DNA from: Lumnitzera littorea
Lineage: Eukaryota > Streptophyta > Magnoliopsida > Myrtales > Combretaceae
DNA: 64,000 nucleotides
Reading direction: 5' to 3'
Assembly (NCBI GenBank): GCA_024138015.1
Contig: JAMXBB010000008.1
Location: forward strand, 5,590,723-5,654,722
A program made the position numbers and the translations under genes. Below are positions 1 through 12,256 of this stretch, one piece after another. Under the pieces are notes generated by a model, which made no database searches, had not been told where the DNA came from, and saw only the letters and a list, made by a program, of their open reading frames with translations. Each line of letters begins with the position of its first letter. Positions within the stretch are counted from its first letter, which is position 1.

Positions 1-1882
1 ATATAATACCATGATTAAGGATATTTTTTTATAAAAATAAAATTATAACAATATTATAAGTATATATATATATATAAAAACTGTAAAATATATATAAATA
101 ATGGGAAAATGAAAATAATAAAGACAATAATAATAATAATAACCATAATAGAGTAAAAATCTCAAAAATAGGAAAATATACTCAAAATAATAAAAATATC
201 AAATATATGATTTAAATAATTATTAAATCGTAATATGTTAAGAAAAAATGAAAATTAATATTTTATAATTTTTAAACTTAAATAATAATTTTGGTGATAT
301 TTTTATATCATAATTTAAACTGCAAGTCATAATGACCAAAACGGATCTCGTTACGAGAAAATACGTTCGAAAACGATCAAAATGAACTATAAGTTTATAA
401 CGATCCGAGATAAAACGAAAAAGTTACAAAATACATAAAGGAAGTCTCGTAACTTACAAATATGAGAAAATAGTTACTATTAATCCCATTGAGTATGATA
501 AACCCTATAAATATAAAACTTGGGGTATATTAAGGAACTAAATAAACTACAATAGACTTTAAGTTAACTAAGGAGTTTGACTTTACAAAATACTTATTAG
601 TATTATTATATTTTAGGTGTTCAATATCAAGTTCTAAAAACCCCAAAGGTTTAGAGAATGAGCACTAATCTAGGTGAGGGAGTTCTAATGACCTACTACT
701 TGCTTGTGTGTATTACTTGTATGTATTACTTGTATGATGTTTTGCTGCTTGCTGTTGCTTGTATGTTTGAATGATTGTTCTACTTGTATGCCATTATCTG
801 TGTGATCACTTTTTTTAAGTTAATAAATATAAATATCTGACACAAATAATCGGTTCTATTTGTCGCATGTATATGACTTAGTAAATATATGGATGGAGAG
901 TGCTAGCTTTGCAAAATGTTGAAAAGGGTATTTTTGGAAAAAGTTTTTCCTAATCTTAAACGTATTTTGTATGATTTTGATAAGGGTCGTAGTACCAGAA
1001 ATGATATTTTATCATTAAGACAAAGTTAGCATGGATTCTCTACGTGATAGCGATAGAACTCGCTTTATTGTGCCTATAAGACCTTGGTTAATTTTAGCTT
1101 GCGAGATGGACTCACAAGTTTGTGCCCGAGATGCCTTGGAGGGTGGATAGTCTTAGAATGGAATCCCCCTATTTGGATTGAAATCTTTTCTTGGCTAGGG
1201 TAATAGTTGAGTGCTGCCTAGTAGGATAAGGCCCCTAAGTAGCCTCATGTGGGTAAGTTGAGGTGCCCTGTACGGGTAAGTACAGGGAATAATCTTCCAT
1301 AGTTCCAGACTCCTATGGATGTGTTGTTTGCATTCATCGTGCCTGTATTCATTTTGTATGTAGAAAGCTTGTTAGCATGTGTGATAATAATATGTGATAA
1401 CTTGCTTGAACGGTGGTGGTGAGGAACAAACTCACTGAACTGTTATATGCTCACTCCCTCATAGTTTCTTTTGCAGGTTTACTTACATTGGGATTGGGAT
1501 AAATCTCGAGTGCCAAGTATGAGATGAAAATATGTATCTTAATATTAGGAATAGCTGAGTACCCTTTAGATGATACATAAACATCCTTGTTGATAATTTA
1601 ATTTTTCTTGTATTTCTTTTGTAATATTGGTATATCCTATCTTATTATTTTATAGGGGATTCCGATTTTCTGCGATTCTAAAGAATTGTGGGATATCAAA
1701 CACCCATAGTTATTTATAGTTATATTTTACAGTAAATTATTTACTTAAAAATCAGTAACCTTGGTGATTAATCATTTGGAGTTTTACAATCTCTAACTTG
1801 TAAGGCAATTTTCATATCATGGGTACACACATATTATGGAAATTTTAGGTAATTCTACTAGGCCTCCTTTAAGGTCATGATA
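1..1882 (+). mobile_element. Long LTR copy A (chromovirus-like), truncated by window start
   Basis: This is the right-hand part of a long non-coding LTR. Bases 110-420 match the middle of copy C (34925-35260) and copy D (55600-55870) almost line for line. Bases 1200-1880 match the reverse complement of the beginning of copy F (46760-47480). The element ends with ggtcatgata, a mutated form of the family's GGTCRTGACA end. The next five bases, gatat (1883-1887), would be the right target-site duplication, but the left one lies outside the window. No PBS follows the end, so it is a solo or 3' LTR. Orientation is inferred from copy H, where a PBS abuts the TGACA-type end. Confidence 0.75.
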
Positions 1883-2341
1883 GATATACTATTTAACTTA
1901 AGTAAGGTTTACGAACAAGAAATAATTAATTTAGTTTATCTCTTATTTAACAATAGAAAGATAAATTGATTAATCCTTAGTATTCGCTTTGCGAGATGGA
2001 AGTCATAGAACTTTATTTCTTTAAAACCAAACCCATTGAAGACATCTTTGTTAACATTAATTACTATTGTAATTATTTGGTTACAATTGAATCCTTTGAA
2101 ATGTTGAATATCCCAATTAATTTATTTAGTTAGATTTATTTTCATAATTCAATTATTTCCATAAACTCTTTATTTTATTTGCTAATGGGGCTAATATTAA
2201 TAAAAGTTAGTCATGATTCCATGTGAGTTTGAGTTGGTTCTTACCAATTTTATTATTACACAAGCGACTTAGTGCACTTGCTAAAAAAAAATATGCTTTT
2301 GTTATATGTTACAAAATGTAAGATTAGGTTAAGCATATCAA
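1883..2341 (+). mobile_element. 3' part of an Athila/Tat-type 5' LTR
   Basis: This segment leads directly into a PBS-like sequence, so it should be the end of a 5' LTR. The text before the PBS (about 2220-2285) resembles the end of Athila/Tat LTRs, where a 'gtggGTTCGACC..TTACC..ATTATTACA' block precedes the terminus. The terminus reads atatca followed by agtttttggc, the same arrangement as at 45475. Copy A seems to have inserted in or beside this LTR. I did not find its partner LTR. Confidence 0.5.
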
Positions 2342-2345
2342 GTTT

Positions 2346-2364
2346 TTGGCACTATTGTCGAGAA
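2346..2364 (+). other. Degenerate Athila/Tat primer-binding site
   Basis: The bases tttggcactattgtcgaga resemble the Athila/Tat PBS consensus TTTGGCGCCGTTGCCGGGGA, with mainly transition differences. It lies immediately after an LTR-like terminus ending in CA. Confidence 0.5.
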
Positions 2365-5300
2365 ATGCTTTGCATTAATTTCGATATTTAGTTCTGTTTA
2401 GAACTAGGTGCTTTGTTTTGTTCATTTATTTTCTTTTTATTGTCAGATTTGTACAACTTTTTATTTTATTTTGTGGGCATATCTTTAGAAGATTGTTTGA
2501 GCATAAGAATGGATGATCAATGCGTTCAATCTTTTCCTTTATGTTTGTACTATAGAGCTTCAAGTGTGTTTACACTTTATTTTTGCCCTTTTATAGGAGA
2601 AAAGCAAAAAAAAAAAAAAAAAGTGGAAAAATAAGAAAAATCCAAAAAAATTGAAAAATAAAAAAGTACAAAAATAAAGTGTCTATTTTACTAATGAGTA
2701 AATCGTTTTACCTAAATTGTCTATTTTATGTATATTATGTTATATTTCTAATTTAATATTGGTTCATAAGTTTCAGGATGGTAATTTTTAATTAGTTTTG
2801 AAGAAATAAAGTGCTTGAATAAATGGAGTAAAGAATGATTAAACCATACTTGAATTTAGATTGATTTCATTCATTTAATAATTTACATATTGGTAATATA
2901 TCGTAAAAATTATGTTATCAAGGTTAGTATTTTATTTTATCAATGCAATACGTCTCCATGATTAGCACATATTATGGTTGGCAAGAGTGTTTGTAGCATA
3001 CTTTAGTGAATTTTGACCATAGCAAATTGTTAGTGGATACTGCCTTAATTCCTTCCCTTTATTCTTATTTTGTAAAATGGACCATTTTGTAGGTTAAATC
3101 TATCATAATTTTTATAATGACTACAATATTAATGTCCTCCATGTTTTGTTACTAATTTATTGACTATTATGTAATTATGTTTTTCATTTGATATTATTGA
3201 AGATATATATATGATACAAGCCAAAATTCCAACTTATAAATAATTTAGGATATAAAAAGAGTAAATGTTTTGTTGGTCCTATGAATCATTTTGAGTACCT
3301 CATAATTGTTTCTTATAGTATAAACTGTCGTGATAATATGTTGTTGATATTATATTGTAACTACTTTCTAATAGTATTTTTGTATTTAATAAGGAAAATT
3401 TTTGTATATGTAATTTAATTATGTGATTATTTTTACTATAAGCAATAAATCCTTTTCTATGTTTGGTAACAATTTACGGTTTTTTTTTTTTTTGGTAACA
3501 AATAAAAATTTATAGTTGGTAGGACTTTTTGTAAAATATTTTGATAAATCTTGACCACAATAAACTAGTTCACTTGTTTCCATTTTGTTAAGTGTATTTT
3601 GTAAAATAAATTACTCCTATATACCAAGTATAGTACAATTTTATTATAATTGCCAATTTTACGTATTAAAAATCACATTATGAAATGACTTTGTAATGTG
3701 GATGACTAAATTGCTAGTTTATAAATTATTTATAGAATAATAAGATGTTAGAAGAAGTTATTATTTCAATAACTATTATTGTAATAGTAATATACATTTT
3801 TGTCTTAAGAACCTTTTAGCTATGTATACCAATTAAATTTTTGTATCCTATCGATTCTTTGTGTTTGCTTATTTCATTTATCAAATAAATATGTGATATC
3901 AGAATTGATACTATTCCATACTATGGTATCATATGTTAATAAATTGTATTGTTGCTTATGAGTTATAATTAAATTAAATTTGACATTTGATATTGTAGTA
4001 TTTTTTTTTAAAACAATGCATTTTCTTCAATAATAATTTCTTTTTTAAATGTAAATGAATGCAAATTATTTAAATTACTTTCATAAAAGAAAGTGCATAT
4101 AACTTTTCTAGAATTTTACCAATAATTAGTTCAAGTTGATGAAATGCTGACATACGTTTTGTTTTTCTAAAATTCAAGGCAATTTTACTGTTATTTTAGC
4201 TCATGCTTGTAATATAATTATAATAAAGAAATATTGCATCTTTGTTTATAAATCATTCAAGTTAATGTCTTTATAACAACAAAATCAGATAACTATAGGT
4301 AGCAATATGTTAGAATTGGATTATGTTTATGTCATAATTGTGCATTGATAATATGTCTTAATATTATAAATGTTATTTTTTTTTATATTTGTTTGCATAG
4401 TATATTATGGTTGTGCATTTGTATAATTCGACCATGTAAAATCCCTTTGTTGTATATGTCTTATGGGATAAAAACATTATAGCTGCTGTAGACATTGTTA
4501 GTTTTCTACAATATTATATCGTGTATCAATATTTCATTAGTTATTTAAAATTATGTTGTTATTTATTTCATGTTTTGTTAATCTTCTTGATTTGTCTCAC
4601 TTCATTTCTTTTTATGATTTAATCTTTGTAATTAGTTAATAAAAAGTAGCACTCTTTTGATAATTTTTATGATTTATAAGTCTAATTAGCTATGTTGTCT
4701 CTAAAATTTGTAGTCCCTGAGCCCCTAATATTTTTTTTTTCAATTGAGATCAATAAAATGTTTGGAAACCTACCTAGCTACCGGTTCCTAATCACTTCTT
4801 TTTGTTATGTCCTCTCCTTATTTTTTTTTTATGATAAGAAAAAGAAGATAACTAACAAGTATGTTAAGTGTCTAGGATATTATGAAATATTAAGTTTTTA
4901 TTTAAGTTCCATTTTTAAGAATCAGAGGATAAATAATGGAGTAAATAAGAGGATCTAGACATAATAAAGTTTTAATAGTATTATACAAATTAAGTGTTAT
5001 TTTTTATTTTTAATGAATTGAAAGTCTAGCTCCACTTATTAGATATATTTGGGTAATATGTCCAATGCATTCTAATATGTTTGACACATATCTACGAGGA
5101 TTAAGGGGGTCAAATTTAATTATTTTAAGGCAAGTTTATTTCAAAAAGGAGATTATGATAGAAATTGTTGGAAGTATTTTTGATAGGTTATTACACTGGG
5201 GTTGTTTAAGATATTTGTTATATTTTTATGAAGAATTAAGGAAGATTTCATGGAAGTTAAAATTAGATTTTATCGAAAGCTCAACATTAAGGTGGACAAG

Positions 5301-6070
5301 TGGTTAAGCTTTAAGATAAGGATGAGTCTTCTCATGATTACAGCACAGAGAAGATTTTATGCGGACAACAATTAGTAGATGTCCTCTCATACTCATGTGT
5401 AAGTAATTAGATTCAAACTTTCCAAAAGAATCAAATTTAAATTTAAATATAAATGGTCAAGATAAGCTCCAAGACTTGAAATATATTAGCACAAAAATTC
5501 AAATTTTTAAGATATAATATTGTGTTTTATAGCTATAAGGCAAAGAAAATATACAAGAACATGTACATAATTGGTTATTTAAAGTATTAGCAGATCAGCA
5601 TTTGAATTAAATTTAAACAAATAAAAGAGTTAGCTTCCTCAAATCAAGGACAATAGGTACCAACAACTCTTTCAATATCTTTCAAGATTCTTAAGGTGTC
5701 CTCCAAGAATTCAGCAAAGAGATGTTATCTTGGTAGATAATATAAGTAAAGCATTTCAAAATTTCATGATAAAATAGCAAAGTGACAGATGGTTCTATGC
5801 TACCTCCTGATATAATAGAAAATTTTTTGTTGAGTTAGATTCCAAAATCTATGGTTAGAATGATAAGTTTGTCTCAATAAGATTTCAGAAAGGCCTGGAT
5901 TTTTGGAATAAATGGGCAGAACCTATCTTGATTGGGATATCAAGCTTCTCCTTAATCATGAGCTAACCGCTATGAAGACACAAGCATGGTGGTGGCAAAG
6001 ATGTCGACTAACAAGTCGACATGAATAATGAATAAAAATTGATAGGGTTAAACACACTTTATAAATATAA
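2365..6070. other. Unassigned AT-rich stretch
   Basis: Bases 2365-2650 could be the leader of the Athila/Tat-like element to the left and contain an A15-16 run near 2610. From 2650 to 4690 I see only AT-rich DNA with no coding signal. The open frames at 4692-4958 and 5065-5307 match nothing I recognise. A short protein-like patch occurs near 5840-5930 in a frame with nearby stops. I cannot name an element here. Confidence 0.4.
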
Positions 6071-6074
6071 ATTT

Positions 6075-6092
6075 TCAAAACAGCGTTAATTT
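6075..6092 (-). other. Degenerate PBS next to the minus-strand LTR
   Basis: The minus strand reads attaacgctgttttgaaa, which aligns with the Athila/Tat PBS TTGGCGCCGTTGCCGGAA at most positions. It lies on the side of the LTR away from the pol remnant, which is the side expected for a 5' LTR. Confidence 0.35.
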
Positions 6093-6093
6093 C

Positions 6094-7259
6094 TTAACTG
6101 ACTAATGTATCGGACCGTCTGCAGTAATAAAACTGGTAAGTATTCACTAGGTCATTTCCTTAAGGAAAAGGATTCAATTAAGTACCAAATTATAATCTGC
6201 TACTCTAATCTTAGCAAACAAAATAAGAAGTAGTGAGTTGAAATTAAATGCAACTAAATGAGAATACAATTTAACAACAAACACAAATTCTAAAGGCATG
6301 GGCTTGTGACATGTTTTCGAAGTAAGAAGATGTTAGAATTGATTTTTAACTAGGTTTTGATGGAACTCACTTGAGTTCAATTCTGAGTAGGGCACCTCAC
6401 TTAACTATGTAGTGAAAAATCTCCTCTCAATCTTAGTTCGCTACACGATCAGCTAAATTACTTAGTAGTAACAAACTCCATATATGAATAATTAAACAAG
6501 ATGGTAATGAATGAACCAGAGATTAGATAAAGAAAAAGTAACAAATGCTCATTAAACAAGCTTAAATGTGCATAAAAATGCCTAAAACATTCACTAAATA
6601 TCCTAAACAAAGCAATAAAATAGTAAAATAAACTGTGAGCTCGCAATTCTAAACTAAACAATGCTAAAAACCTAATTATGGCTTGTAATTGTAGTTGCAA
6701 ATGTGAGTATTTATAGAATTAGGCTACCAATCGATCGATCGACAGATACGTGTTAACTTTAGGTTACCTTCGTGTTTAATGAAACACAACATTTAAGAGG
6801 ATCAGGGCTATAGTTGAAAAACCTTCACCCTAATTTCTTTTACTAATCGATTGGTGTGGTTGAATCCATCGCTAACTATTTTGTTTATGACAATGGCTTC
6901 TCGAATGATCAATCACTTAATAGTTCACCTCATCCTTGATACTTTAGAGCATACCGATTGATTAGTAGGCTCCAATTAGTAAGCTAAATACACCAGCACC
7001 CTTCATTTTAGCCTCCTTGATCGAACAGTATAGGTTACCAAGACTATGGTAACCCCCTTGCACCTATATGTAAGACACGAAAATGATCAAATTCCTCTAG
7101 AATTAATCATTTTTTTTTATGCATTTTCAATAAGTTTATGCAAATTAGTGCATTTTGTGCATAAACTCCAAAATCATACAACATTAACAAGTTTTCACTA
7201 AATTTATGCACAAATGTCGGTTTTAAAGTAAGAAACATTATGTATTTTAAGTAGCGATC
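6094..7259 (-). mobile_element. Athila/Tat-type LTR, minus orientation
   Basis: On the minus strand this begins TGATCGCTAC right after a polypurine tract, and its other end lies next to a degenerate PBS at 6075-6092. The side facing the PBS (6100-6200 on +) carries the phrase typical of Athila/Tat LTR ends, with clusters such as gtaagtattcac and aattataatctgc. About 1.17 kb is a normal LTR length for these lineages. Both boundaries are approximate because no second copy is in the window to compare with. Confidence 0.5.
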
Positions 7260-7285
7260 ACTACCTCCAACTTTAGACTCTTGCC
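7250..7285 (-). other. Polypurine tract and 'GAGGACAAGCAA' box upstream of 3' LTR
   Basis: The minus strand reads gaggataggcaagagt, then ctaaagttggaggtag, then tgatcgc. Athila/Tat elements commonly end with a GAGGACAAGCAAG..TTAAGTTTGGGGG box just before the 3' LTR. The purine run ending in GGAGGTAG is the likely plus-strand primer. Confidence 0.5.
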
Positions 7286-8680
7286 TATCCTCAAGCAAGT
7301 AAAAAAAATCAAACATTTCAGAAAAATTAACAGGATAAGCTTGCATTCCTTAATGCTCATGTACAATCGAGAGTATGCTATCTCATTGAAAGCTCGAAGT
7401 TTGCATGTACTCAATGTGGTGTGAAAATCTTTTGAAGTAATGCCAAAATTGTTCCACTTGTGCCAAATCAAGTGCACATAAATCAAAGACTTTATAATTA
7501 ATTTGGGAGTTATGCCTAGAAAAGTTAACTTCTCATTTAGGTTAGGCTTATGAAATTTGAAGTCAATCTAATAATTTGGACTGAGTGAGAGATCTCAATG
7601 TTTAATTGGTTGAATTGAATATATACTTCGTCCTTATCGGTCTCATAAGTATGCCAATGCTAAGCAAACAGAGAGTGACTATTGAATCATACCTTACTTT
7701 GCCTCCCCGACTTTGGAATAACTTTCATACCTTGCTTGTTATTCCCTATTAGAAATCTATATTCCTTTTTCATTTTCTTTCTTACCTTTTCTCAACTACT
7801 TTTTCTTTTTGTGATGGGATCATAGTTTTGATATGTAATGACTTTTCTTGATCCCCGTCATTTTTTTTTTCAACTATTATTTTTCTTTCTTTTTAGGCAT
7901 TCACTATGCATTATTAGGAAACATTCAGGTAAAATCCAATACCCACTTCGGCTCTCATAACATTAACAGACCACTTAATTTCTCAAAAGAATGGTGTATA
8001 TATGTAGGTCAACTTCCAAAAATACTAAAATCTAACACCTAATCAAAGCATTTACCTAACTCCAAATCTATAAACTACACCTAAATTGGGCATAACTAAA
8101 CAATGCAAAGATGCCATGAATTGATTATATTTCAAAGTTTTGAAAAATGTTCATAACTTGTCTACAAGGGATATATTTCAAAATATGAAGCACTAATCAC
8201 TTCCTTTTACTTCTTTCCTACAAACTTTATAGATGATAATATGCTTGATTTTAAAGGCATAAAGCATAAAGGAAAATGGATCAACTTCTTATAAAAATTT
8301 ATCTCATTAGTGTATAGAAGGGATAACATATCAAGAATTCAATCATTATAACTCATTCAAAACTACACCACTTTAATGATTATATCAAGCTTTCCTACGC
8401 CTAACTTTAATTCAGATGTATATATAACGCAATTGAGTGCACATATAATGGAAGGTAAAAGAGAAAGTTAGAACGAAACTCTCCTATTTTCATGGTGTGC
8501 TCTGAATTCTCAAATCCCTTCTCAATTTGTTAACTGTATCTTTTAGTTTCAAGTGCCTACGTAACATTAAAAAAGACATAACTAAAAAGACTTGAAATTG
8601 AAATTTCTTAGACATAAACTTAACTAAAAAGACATCAACTTAGCTTTTCTATACTACTCATGGTAGTTCTTCCAAAAGGG
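7286..8680 (-). other. Non-coding 3' region between pol remnant and PPT
   Basis: This lies between the end of the integrase reading and the polypurine tract of the minus-strand element. I find no env-like (ATHILA ORF-1) reading here. Short open frames such as 7247-7486 (minus) and 7848-8042 (plus) have no recognisable content. Confidence 0.4.
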
Positions 8681-9850
8681 CATTTCCTTTTACTAGTTTA
8701 ATTCCTTTTGTTTTGAGACTTTGAAAGTTTCTCCTTCTTCTCCTTCAATCTCAATTGCTTTATGATGTAGTATTCTTGTAATTGTGCATGGCCCTATGCA
8801 CTTTGAACGAAGTTTACCAGGAAACAACCTTAATCGAGCATTGTATAAGAGAACTTTCTATCTGACTTCAAAATTCTTGAAGATTATTTTCTTGTCATGC
8901 CACCTCTTCATCTTCTCTTTATAGATTCGAGCATTCTCAAAAACTTCAGTCCTACACTCTTCTAGTTCATCCAACTATAGCATCCAATGGTCTCCTGCTA
9001 AATTTTTATCAAAGTTAAGGAATTTAATTATAGAATATGCTTTATGCTTAATCTCAACTAGGAGATGACATGCTTCCACATAAACCATTTGATAGGGGGA
9101 CATCCTTATGGGAACTTTATAAGCTATTCTGTAAGCTCATAATGCATCATCTAATTTTAAAGCCCAATCCTTCTTGGAAGTGTTGATAGTTTTTTCCAAA
9201 ATTTGCTTTAATCCTCGGTTTGATAATTCAACCTATCTACTTATCTAAGGATGATATGGTGATGCTACCTTATGTTTAACTCCATGCTTGGCTTATAAAC
9301 TATTAACCTAATTATAACAAAAATGTGATCCACTATCATTGGTTATGGCCATTGGCACCCTAAAACGCATGAAAATGTTTTTCTTAAGAAACTTAAGGAT
9401 ATTTCAAGAATCGTTAGTGGGTAAGGCAGTTGCTTCTGCTCACTTTGAAACATAGTCCACTATCATTAGAATATATTTATTAGACATTGATGAGAGGAAT
9501 GCCCCATGAAGTCTATTCTCTAAACAATAAGAATCTCAATGACAAGAATCCCTTATTATGGCATTTCATTTCACTTTAATATACTCCTTATGCTTTGACA
9601 TCTTGAGCATTGCATAATGTACTCTTTACAATTAACAAAAACATTGGGCCAATAAAAACCATGTTGTAAGATCTTTGCTATTATATGATATGCTCCAAAA
9701 TGCCCCCCTATAGGTTCTACATGACAATGAGTAATAGTGTCTTATGCTCCCATGGTAGTTACACAATGCTTGATCACTTAGTCTACAAAACGTTTGAACA
9801 AATATGGCATTTCCTAGAAATAGTTCTGGACTTACTTTAGAAATTTTCTC
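8680..9850 (-). pseudogene. Athila/Tat integrase remnant
   Basis: The minus strand carries a degraded Ty3-gypsy integrase. In order I can read a zinc-finger part (HCHVEPIGGHFG near 9700, then CSRCQ near 9595), the core (DYVSK near 9440, then HGVKHKVASPYHP near 9280), and the C-terminal part including KEKMKRWHDKKI near 8910 and LRLFPGKL near 8825. These are the characteristic phrases of Athila/Tat integrases. The frame is broken by several in-frame stops, many explained by G-to-A changes at tryptophan or glutamine codons. It follows RNase H and RT in the normal gypsy order. It cannot encode a working enzyme. Confidence 0.88.
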
Positions 9851-9956
9851 TATTGATTGTAATCTAAATTGTATGACTTAATCCCTTCAACTAAATAGTT
9901 GAACATATCTGCATACCAAGGTAACTGAGTTGAACCAATCATGTATAGTTGCTCAT

Positions 9957-10310
9957 CTAGAAAGTTTTAATGAATAGGCTAGTTACTTTTATTGGCGGTG
10001 ATTTATGACAAATGATTCGCCAATACGTTATCATTACCTCTCTTGTCCTTGATGTGCAAAACAAATTCTTGTAACAAGAGGACCCAGTAGATGGCCTTGG
10101 TTTAGCATTTAGTTTTTTCAATAGATACTTCAAAGCTGCATGGTTTGTATATATTAAAACCTTAGACCCTATCAAGTAGGATCGAAACTTATCAAATGAG
10201 AATATTAGTATAAGCAATTCCTTTTAGATGGTTGCCTTTTTTTTTTTTTTTTAGCATAATTGAGCATCTTGCTTGCATAGTAAATTGTTTGGAAAACTTT
10301 GTTTTCCTTT
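9957..10310 (-). pseudogene. Athila/Tat RNase H remnant
   Basis: The minus-strand frame 9957-10217 contains FDKFRSYLIGSKVLIYTNHA followed by ALKYLLKK and AKPR. This is the end of the Ty3-gypsy RNase H domain, where the family reads FEKFRSYLVGSKVIVYTDHA. In this copy the catalytic-region aspartate of YTDHA is replaced by asparagine, so this copy would probably be inactive even without the nearby frameshifts. It connects the RT (higher coordinates) and integrase (lower coordinates) of the same element. Confidence 0.88.
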
Positions 10311-11460
10311 ATCTTAAGACTACACCAATAGCAATGTTTCTCACATCATATGTGAGCTCAAATGGTAATGTCCGGTCAGGAGCTACTATGATTGATGTTA
10401 TCACTAATTTTTCCTTCAATATCTCAAACACATTCCTACATTCAAAGTTGAAATCAAAAGGCACATCTTTTTCTAGTAAAGCAAATAGTGGTTTTGAAAA
10501 TTTAGAGAAATCCTTGATAAATTGATGATAGAACCCCATATGGCCAAGAAAACTTCAAATGCCCTTCACATTAGTAGGTAGAGGTAGCTTAGCAATCACT
10601 TCCACCTTTTCTTTATCCACCTCTATCCCTCACTTTGAGATTTTATGTCCTAGAGAAATTCCTTCTTGTACCATGAAGTGCCATTTCTCTTAATTAAGCA
10701 CCAGGTGAGTCTCCCTACAATGTTTCAAAACTGTTGCCAAATTCCCAAGATATTTCTCAAATGTTTCTCCATATACAAAAAAATCATCTAGGAATACCTT
10801 GATCCTATGGTCAATATTGACATCATGCATTGCTGAAAGGTTACTGGTGCATTGTAGAGTCCAAATGGCATTCTTCTAAACGCAAATGTCTTATATGGAC
10901 GTATAAAAGTGGTATTTCTTGTTCTTCGAGTTCCATCGAGATCTAATTGTATCCTGAATACCCATCCAAAAAGTAATAATATTCATATCATGCCAATCGC
11001 TCAACCATCTGATCAATGAATGGTAAAGGGAAGTGATCATTTCGCATGACATCATTTAACTTATGGTAATCTATACACACTCGCCAAACTATCATAGTCT
11101 TTATTGGGATTAACTTATTCTTCTTGTTTCTCGCTACAGTCATTCCTCCTTTTTTAAGGACCACTTAGACAAGATTTACCCATTTATTGTCCGAAATTAG
11201 GTAGATTATCCCTACATATAACAACTTTACCACTTCCTTTTTAACTGCTTCCTGCACAATGGGATTAAGTCGTCTGTATGGTTGCACAATAGGTATACAC
11301 TTTGATTGAAGAAAGATCTTGTGCATGCACAATGAAGCATAAATGCCATATATATCTACTATGGTCTAACCAATAGCTTCCTTATTCCTTTTTTGTGTCT
11401 CTAGCAACTTTTGCTCTTTTTCCTTTGATAAATCAAAGCTAGCTATCATTGGCAAGGTTT
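10309..11460 (-). pseudogene. Athila/Tat reverse transcriptase remnant
   Basis: Minus-strand reading shows the reverse transcriptase of a gypsy element. The order is: a CMHKI motif near 11325, RRLNPIVQEAVKKEVVKLL near 11250, KKGGMTVARN near 11145, WRVCIDYHKLND near 11075, FLDGYSGYN near 10960, the active site FLDDFFVYG near 10785, and FYHQFIKDFSKFSKPL (10490-10535). The two active-site aspartates are preserved, but stops and frameshifts interrupt the frame at many places. Plus-strand frames at 10232-10525 and 11492-11766 are shadows of this region. Confidence 0.9.
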
Positions 11461-11770
11461 CTTTCTCTCTTGAAAAGACATTTTAGATTATTTGGCAACT
11501 ACTTTAATTCCAAATGAGGTGAGGTTTCAATTGATGGTTAGGGTTTGTCCTCATTGGGCTCAATTGCAATTAGCTTTACTGCTTCTGACCGAACTCCATC
11601 TACATTTTCAACTATGTTCCCTTTTAGATCATCTTCCTTATTTATGTCACTATCACTGTCACTATCAATCCATTCAAAATCCTCTCTCCACTTACCTAGT
11701 CTCACTTCACTGGTATCCCCCTCTCGTGGCTCTTCCATTAAATCATCAATTAATTTCATAACATGACAAT
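11461..11770 (-). pseudogene. Gypsy pol upstream linker (protease-RT spacer)
   Basis: The open frame 11538-11759 (minus) gives an acidic peptide containing EPREGDTSEVRLGKWREDFE. It lies directly upstream of the RT of the same element, where Athila/Tat polyproteins have a variable acidic linker after the protease. The protease itself is not readable. An internal run of alternating Ser-Asp residues marks it as low complexity. Confidence 0.5.
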
Positions 11771-12256
11771 GTCGTTAGCTTCTTGTGGCAATTTCATCAC
11801 TTGTGGTACTTCAATCTTGATTTCTTCATTAAATGCAGTTAGTGTAAGCTTTCCCTTCTTACCATTTATTAATTTTGTAGGGTTTCACAAGAGTGATGTT
11901 CCCATTTGCCCCTACTATTTTGTTTAGTTTCTATGTTATTGTAGGAAATCCATGGCTTTCATGCATTACAATTGAAAACCGTCAAACAAACACTAATGCA
12001 AAAGGTCAAAATTTATACATCATCATTGTAAAATATAACTATTTTAAACAAAAATCTTAAGAACTTCCAAGTTTTGCTAGATTCAATTCTTGAACTTTTG
12101 ACATTGTCATGAAGTATACAATATTATAAAGCCTTTTAGGTAATAACAACCAAAAACATTATTGTATATTGAAGAAAATGAATTTTGAGTGGCTTTAAAC
12201 GAATGAGAAACTATAATTGATTTTGTTCCATTGTAGTGGGAAAGCATTTATGACTT
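11771..12256. other. Unassigned; possible protease/gag edge of the minus-strand element
   Basis: No coding signal and no repeat that I can name. The minus-strand element should continue here with protease and gag, but I could not read them. It ends where the 2.3-kb repeat copy 1 begins. Confidence 0.3.

Noticed and set aside
5065..5307. 80-residue frame with ordinary amino-acid composition
   Set aside because: Looks mildly protein-like, but I could not tie it to any family, and the flanking frames are closed.
10232..10525. Plus-strand 97-residue frame
   Set aside because: Opposite-strand shadow of the gypsy RT/RNase H remnant.
11492..11766. Two plus-strand frames of 89 and 73 residues
   Set aside because: Opposite the acidic pol linker on the minus strand; Ser/Leu-rich because of its GA-rich complement.
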